Assembly (NCBI GenBank): GCA_026770585.1
Contig: MU647010.1
Location: 151,113 to 163,646 of the forward strand
DNA length: 12,534 nt
Reading direction: 5' to 3'
From: Baffinella frigidus
Taxonomy: Eukaryota; Cryptophyceae; Cryptomonadales; Baffinellaceae
The notes under the pieces are model-generated. The model did no database searches. It was given only the letters and a program-made list of their open reading frames with translations, and was not told the DNA's origin. Shown piece after piece: positions 7,997 to 12,534 of this stretch (position 1 is its first letter; each line of letters starts with the position of its first letter). Made by a program: the position numbers and the translations under genes.

Positions 7997-8832
7997 TCCC
8001 AACCTCTGCCCTGATGCTGAGAGCCTCGCGAGATTGCTTGCCTGCTGCGGTCTTGAGGGTAGAACATGGGGGGGGGGATTGTACATTAAGCCTGCTCCGC
8101 GGCAGTGTGAGTGAGATTGCTGCTGCGTAACCGGAAACTGGGCAGGGTGTTGATTGAAGTGAATGAGAAATGAAGAAGGCGGCTGGAGCGTGGTCAGACT
8201 GGTGGTGTCTGTCGAGGACACGCGGTGTCTCGCGTGTGTGCCTGGAGCGTGTGTAGAGTAGACAGTAGGCTTGTCTGGGTGGCAACTCTTGCGCCTGAGG
8301 TACGGCACCTGCGCCTCACTCAGCATCTGGCAGCCGTGGTGTGTCATGGTGTGTGTGCCTGCCACCCACTCTGCTGACCCCACCCCACCCCAGAGAAGAG
8401 CACCAACACCCGCCCGGCCTGCAGAATTCAAATCTGTTTTCAATGCGTGAAGCATTACGTGGAATGGCGTTTGCGAGAAGAGAAGAAGACTCTCACCACT
8501 CTCCTACCACACCACTAAGTGGACAACTCTCACATTTTCATTTTGAACACACCCGTCTCCGCTCTCGCACTGCAACACACATGTCAACCACCCCCACAAA
8601 TTCTGGCTGAGACTTTCAGAGACCCTTTAAGACTTTTCATTACACGTGTGCAGTGCCACGCGCACACTGACCCATGGCGATGAGCACCCAAGTCCTCTGA
8701 TGCGGCGCAGTAACGTGAGAGTGGACAGCACCGAACGTCGTCACTCACGGCGGCGCTGCGAGGCGGCTGCGAGATCCCTCCCACGACCCAGCAGCGTCTC
8801 GCGCACGGATCCAGCGTCTCGCGTGTCCCGCA
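7997..8832. other. Convergent 3' intergenic region
   Basis: The region lies between the stop codon of the coiled-coil gene and that of the EF-hand gene, which face each other. It must hold both 3' untranslated regions and poly(A) sites. I see a G-run at 8070-8078 and GT-rich sequence at about 8205-8255, but no coding signal, RNA gene or clear AATAAA on either strand. Confidence 0.5.
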
Positions 8833-11800
8833 TCACTTGGGCGTGGTGCCGGCGGTCTTGTTCGCGGGCGGGGGACGTCCTCCCGACGCGGCAGGAAGAG
8901 CCGAGCCCCGCCCCACCCCTGCTGACGACGAAGGCAGAGCCGTGCCCCGGCCCGCCCCAGGCGTGCCCCTTCCCGCGCCCGGAGTCCCCGGCTTGCCTGC
9001 TCCTGGGGTCCCGGCAATAGCCCCCCGGACAGGCGGCGTCGCAGCACCAACACTCTTGCCTCCCACGCCCCTTCCCGCGCCTGCTGCAGTGGCCGTCCTG
9101 GGGGCAACCCCCGCGGCTGCCACGCCCCCCGGCCGCACGGCGGTCGTCGACGGATGCTTTGCGCCCGGCGTCCCGGGTGTGGATGCAGCCAGCGGTGATC
9201 TTACGCCGCGCCCGCCAGCGGGGCCCGGCGCGGCACCGGGCGTGCCCCGCCCCGCGCCCGGGGTCCCCAGCTTGCCGACGACGCCCCGCCCCACGCCTCT
9301 CGCTCCGGCCAGCGCCTTGCCCGGCAGCACGGCCGCAGCCTTCGCAGCCTTCTCGGCCTGCTCGACTTTCTCGGCAGCCACCTCGCTCGGCAACTTCGGA
9401 ATCCCCTGCTCAGATTTCCCCGCCGTGAGACTGTGTGTTAGAGCAGACTAGGGGAGACGCTGCAAAGGATGTGGGGCTTGGTAAACACGAGCTTGGTTCG
9501 ATCGATGAGTTTGCTTGATGCGTCATCGGGTGTTGTTGATCGCGTCAGGGTTGTTCTGATGGTACACAGTCTCCGATTTCTGTGTGCGGCTGAAACCCCG
9601 AGGGTCTCGACTGCATCTCCTCGCTTGTTTGTTTTGGCTTGGCGACGAGAAGTGCGTGACAGAGAGCGACACGCGGTGAGTGACAGAGACGGAGGGCGCA
9701 TCACCTGCATCTTGCAGAACGACTGGAAGGTGAGCTCGCCTGCAGCACAACGTTGACACCGCTGTCAGGAAACTGTCACTTCTCGTCCCCGCTGTCAGGA
9801 AACTGTCACTTCTCGTCCCCGGCGCCTGCCTGGATACATCTTGTTCCGGCCACCGTCAGGGTGTGCACTGCACATGGTCGGCCACCGTCAGGGTGTGCAC
9901 TGCACATGGTCGGTCACCGTCAGCCCTGGATGACCGTCAGCCCTGGAGCACCTGCTCACCCCATGCTGTCCTCTCGCATGCCTGCACACCCTCCCCTGCC
10001 TCCTCTGCACGTGCCCCACCCACCACAACGAGCAGCGAGCAGGTGGGGGGTGAACCAGTGCGCTTGGGGTCGAATTCCTTGATGAGATTCTTGACTTCCT
10101 CCTCCCCCACCTGGCGGGAGCCAAGTCGCCTGGTGAGGTGCATCCCCCGCGCTCCCTCCCACCAGGTCAGGTGTATGCAGGGTGCTCCCTCCCAACACGC
10201 GGCACTCGCTGCCCCCGAGCGGCAGCACCGAGCGACAAACACACGCGTTCCCCGATCATCGTAGATGTGCTGCGTCGTGCTCTGGGCAACGTGCAACGCG
10301 CCTGCTGCATGCCGGGTGTCTCCTGTGCTGATGCACAGGGAGGAAGGTGACGCAGGGGCAAACCTCCATATCGGAGGCCTCGAGAGCAGCGCGAAGTTCG
10401 GAAGCATCGATCGTCCCTCCGGCATCCGCGTCAAACTGCTCACCACCCAGTCTTCACCCAACACTATTCCATCCATCCATCGCCACACTTCTTTCCCTCT
10501 CTTCTCTTCTCTTCTTTCTCTGTTTCTGTGGGGATACAGTGCACCAGAGCCAGCAGCGCACACCCGAAGGCGAACCGCGCAAGGCCGTGGAGGGTGGCAG
10601 GTGCTGAGTCTGAGCTCAGGCGCAGATGATTTCCTACCCCCACACGTGGCAGGAGTGGGAGGCGATATGAGTTTAAGACACAGCACCAATCTTTCAGGGG
10701 GGGGGCGCACCTGATCGAAGACGACGCGGGCCTCGGCAATTCGTGCAACAACGTCTTCTTCGGTCAGCTCCTCCTCCTCCCCGTTGTCCCCCACCTGCCA
10801 ACCGCCAACCACCCCCCTCACCGTGAGCCACGCCACCACACGCCACCACGCGCGGCGCGCCACCGGCGTTGCACGCAATCGCTTCAGAAGCACCACGCGG
10901 CAACACGTGCAGGTGCGGCACGCGCCCCAACGCATGGATGGGGAGAGAGGGCGCACGGCTCGCTTTGGGCGAGAGAAGGAGGGCAAGGCAACCTGGGGTC
11001 TGGTGCGCACGATGCGCCACTGGAGAGCCTCGGCGATGCAGGTGACGAGGATGCGCAGCGCTGCGCTGTCTCCCTTCAACGTGTCAAACAACGCCATCTC
11101 CGGCCGCATCCCCGTCTTCTTCCATTCCTTCTCCTCCTCCGGATCCTCCTCCCCTGTTGGCTCCCCACCTTCTGCAACACCATTGGAATCCTGACTGTCA
11201 ACCCCCCCGTGGCCATCTGCCAGCACCTGGGGCGTAGTGGTGGTCATCTCCCCAGCCACCACCTCATGTTCCGCAACCCCCGCGTGCTCCGCAGCCGGGG
11301 CAACTTGCATCTCTTCCGGGAGCGCAGCGTGGGCACCCTCCTCTTGCTCGCCCGGCTCCTCTCGCGCGATGTTCTCGCTTTCTCCGGCCACGGCACCCTC
11401 CTCCACACCACCCTCCAGCAGGTGCGCGGTGTTGGCCTCCTGGACGGCCGTCTCCGCCTTGGCCTCTCCCGCGCGCACCTTGGCCTCCTCCGGCACGGAG
11501 AGAGGGACCACCGGCACCACCACCATGGCCGGCACCGCCTCCGCGTCCCTCGCGTCCGGCTTGGCCAGCATATCCGCATCCTCCGTTGGTTGAGAAGGCA
11601 CTGCGTCCCCTGTCCCCTCCGCCTCCTTCTGCCTCCCATCGCTCTTCTCCCCCCCGTCGACCGCCTCCAGTGGTGCCTGTTCCTCTCCCGTGCTTCCCGC
11701 ACCCGTGACCGCACGCGTGACGTGACTGACCTCGACAGCAGGAGGCAGATGCGGCGCTCTCTCTCGCGGCGGAGAAGGATCCCCGGGAGGCGACTCGGGC

Positions 11801-11970
11801 GAGGCCTCACTCTCGCCCGAGGCCTGACCCGAGGCGGGCGGGGGCGCGGCAGGAGGCTGGGCCCGGGCGGCATCGGGCTCTCGCGCGACGTAGGGGCGCA
11901 GCCGCTCTCCGCGCGAGAGGCGAGGATGGGTGCCCATCGCGAGGGCCATCACCACCGCGAGAGGCTCCAT
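8833..11970 (-). CDS. EF-hand protein with long disordered tails, six exons
   Basis: EF-hand pairs bind Ca2+ and act as sensors or buffers. Exons: 11970-10993, 10794-10711, 10435-10364, 10110-10056, 9739-9705, 9405-8833, totalling 1797 nt and 598 residues. All introns are GT-AG with CAG acceptors; phases 0, 0, 0, 1, 0. Residues 1-325 are acidic, Pro/Ala/Glu-rich and mostly disordered. The EF pair spans about 334-410. Loop 1 (356-367, DADAGGTIDASE) is canonical and is completed by joining VVFDQ to FDADA across a junction. Loop 2 (392-403, DPKRTGELTFQS) keeps Gly6 and Leu8 but has Lys at position 3 and Ser at 12, so it probably does not bind Ca2+ well. The C-terminal 190 residues begin with an Ala/Glu/Lys helix, then become Gly/Pro/Arg/Thr-rich with GTPGAGRG repeats. 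The exon 1 donor is less certain (GTTGCC at 10992; GTCACC further upstream also keeps phase). The start is the first ATG, but the frame is open upstream to about 12065, so a 5' exon is possible. Confidence 0.83.
8917..9330 (-). repeat. Gly-Thr-Pro-Gly-Ala repeat segment coding the EF-hand protein tail
   Basis: The last exon of the EF-hand gene encodes several copies of a (G/K)TPGAGRG-like unit separated by Ala/Val/Gly-rich linkers. On the DNA it is extremely GC-rich and degenerate, so the opposite strand is open as well (a Pro/Ala-rich frame of about 200 codons), which I treat as an antisense shadow. Confidence 0.7.
9761..9820 (+). repeat. Perfect 30-bp tandem duplication in EF-hand intron 4
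   Basis: Two identical 30-bp units start GCTGTCAGGA at 9761 and 9791, directly beside the acceptor of the 316-bp intron 9740-10055. Identity suggests a recent duplication. Confidence 0.95.
9848..9948 (+). repeat. 32-bp tandem repeat with shorter derivative, EF-hand intron 4
   Basis: Identical 32-bp units lie at 9848-9879 and 9880-9911, followed by a truncated unit (GGTCACCGTCAG) and then a 17-bp derivative duplicated at about 9916-9948 (ACCGTCAGCCCTGGATG-like). Together with the 30-bp pair, tandem repeats account for about half of this intron. Confidence 0.92.
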
Positions 11971-12152
11971 CGCCCGGTTCTCTTCTTCTCTCGCCCGCCC
12001 TCCCTCCTCCGCGGCACCCTGCCACCCGCACCTTTCGTTGATCCACTCACAACCACAACTGTTATTCTAAGGGCCAGAGCTTGGGATTGGTTCTCTTGAC
12101 GTTGCCAAAACTCTGAGGCGATGGAAGGTTGTCTGTGTGGCCTGGCACTCAC

Positions 12153-12309
12153 CTGCGTGCGGGCCGTGTGGAGAGTGAGCGCTGTGAGTAACGCTCTGGC
12201 TAGCAGGCCGGGAGTCAGGGAGGCAGGGAGGTACGGAGGTACGGAGGGCGGGAGACAGCAATGCAGACAGCATGCAGGCTGACATCACGAGGGGGAGGAA
12301 GGCAGACAT
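12153..12309 (-). CDS. Candidate upstream exon with a signal-like N-terminus (weak)
   Basis: An ATG at 12309 (minus) opens a frame starting MSAFLPLVMSACMLSALLS, a hydrophobic stretch resembling a signal or transit peptide. It reaches GCAG|GTGAGT at 12152, the best consensus donor in the window. The nearest good acceptor (GGCAG at about 12022) would not join in frame with the EF-hand exon from this ATG. It may instead be a 5' untranslated exon of the EF-hand gene, or a separate small gene. Confidence 0.3.
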
Positions 12310-12534
12310 GGCGCGGAGGAGGGGAGGAAGGGAGGGAGGGAGGAAGGGAGGGACAGAGAGAGGGAGGGAGAGAGCGAGAGAGGGAGGGAGTGAGTGAGGG
12401 AGGGACGGAGAGAGGGAGTGAGTGAGTGCGTGAGAGAGGGAGGGAGTGAGAGAGAGAGGAAGGGACTGAGTGAGTGAAAGAGGGAGGGCGGGAGCGAAGG
12501 AGGAAGGGAGGGAGGGAGGGCGGGAGGGAGGGAG
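12310..12534 (+). repeat. Polypurine GGGA/GGGAGTGA microsatellite at right edge
   Basis: About 225 bp of nearly uninterrupted G and A with some T and C, made of GGGA, GAGA and GAGTGAGT units, running off the window. It lies upstream of the EF-hand gene, whose coding strand is therefore polypyrimidine here. Long purine strands of this type can form triplex or other non-B DNA. Confidence 0.92.

Noticed and set aside
7655-8455. A minus-strand frame containing CHPDKP, resembling the J-domain HPD motif
   Set aside because: The surrounding residues have no J-domain helices and it overlaps the last exon of the coiled-coil gene; chance tripeptide.
8837-9451. A 204-codon plus-strand Pro/Ala-rich frame
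   Set aside because: It is the antisense of the Gly/Pro/Thr tail exon; the minus strand continues the EF-hand gene in phase.
9761-9948. CRISPR-like repeats of about 30 bp
   Set aside because: The copies are directly adjacent with no spacers and lie in an intron of a eukaryotic gene; ordinary minisatellites.
9937-11970. A single 677-codon open frame on the minus strand read as one unspliced gene
   Set aside because: Only its first 326 codons look like protein. After 10993 it runs through intron sequence, and the EF-hand exons lie in other frames joined by CAG acceptors.
11209-12099. A 296-codon plus-strand frame
   Set aside because: It is antisense to EF-hand exon 1, Arg/Leu/His-rich as expected from the reverse of a GC-rich acidic coding region, with no domain.

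Overview
This is eukaryotic nuclear DNA, probably from a GC-rich, flagellated or photosynthetic protist. The genes are split by short introns. Every acceptor I could place ends in CAG, mostly followed by G. The tandem arrays are degenerate TTTAGGG repeats, the telomere type of plants, many green algae, dinoflagellates and some other algae. I cannot name the species. Genes lie on both strands in divergent and convergent pairs, which argues mildly against a typical dinoflagellate with its long one-strand gene blocks.

Layout: (1) 1-190, degenerate TTTAGGG repeats with the G-rich strand reading left to right. (2) 459-1008, minus strand, a small J-domain (DnaJ/Hsp40) protein in two exons. A weak plus-strand exon candidate starts at 1170. 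(3) About 1250-3436, no gene I can support; it holds a hairpin-rich patch, a diverged direct repeat and a GA microsatellite. (4) 3437-5702, minus strand, a five-exon MORN-repeat protein of 267 residues with an N-myristoylation-type N-terminus. Its two large introns are filled with tandem repeats, one of them a telomere-like composite satellite. (5) 5703-5975, a compact divergent promoter region with a TATA box. (6) 5976-7996, plus strand, a six-exon acidic, coiled-coil-like protein of 217 residues that I do not recognise. (7) 7997-8832, a convergent 3' intergenic region. (8) 8833-11970, minus strand, a six-exon EF-hand protein of 598 residues with long disordered tails. (9) 12310-12534, a purine-rich GGGA/GA repeat at the right edge.

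All gene models were assembled by hand from splice sites, reading phase and motif continuity. In the MORN, coiled-coil and EF-hand genes every junction keeps phase, and the MORN and EF-hand motifs are rebuilt exactly across junctions, which is strong internal evidence. The Hsp70 co-chaperone, MORN scaffold and Ca2+-sensor families are typical eukaryotic housekeeping or cytoskeletal proteins; nothing shows that they form one pathway. The most interesting features are the repeats that have expanded individual introns, a duplicated splice-donor segment, a scrambled copy of one gene's 5' end inside its own intron, and telomere-like arrays in opposite orientations.
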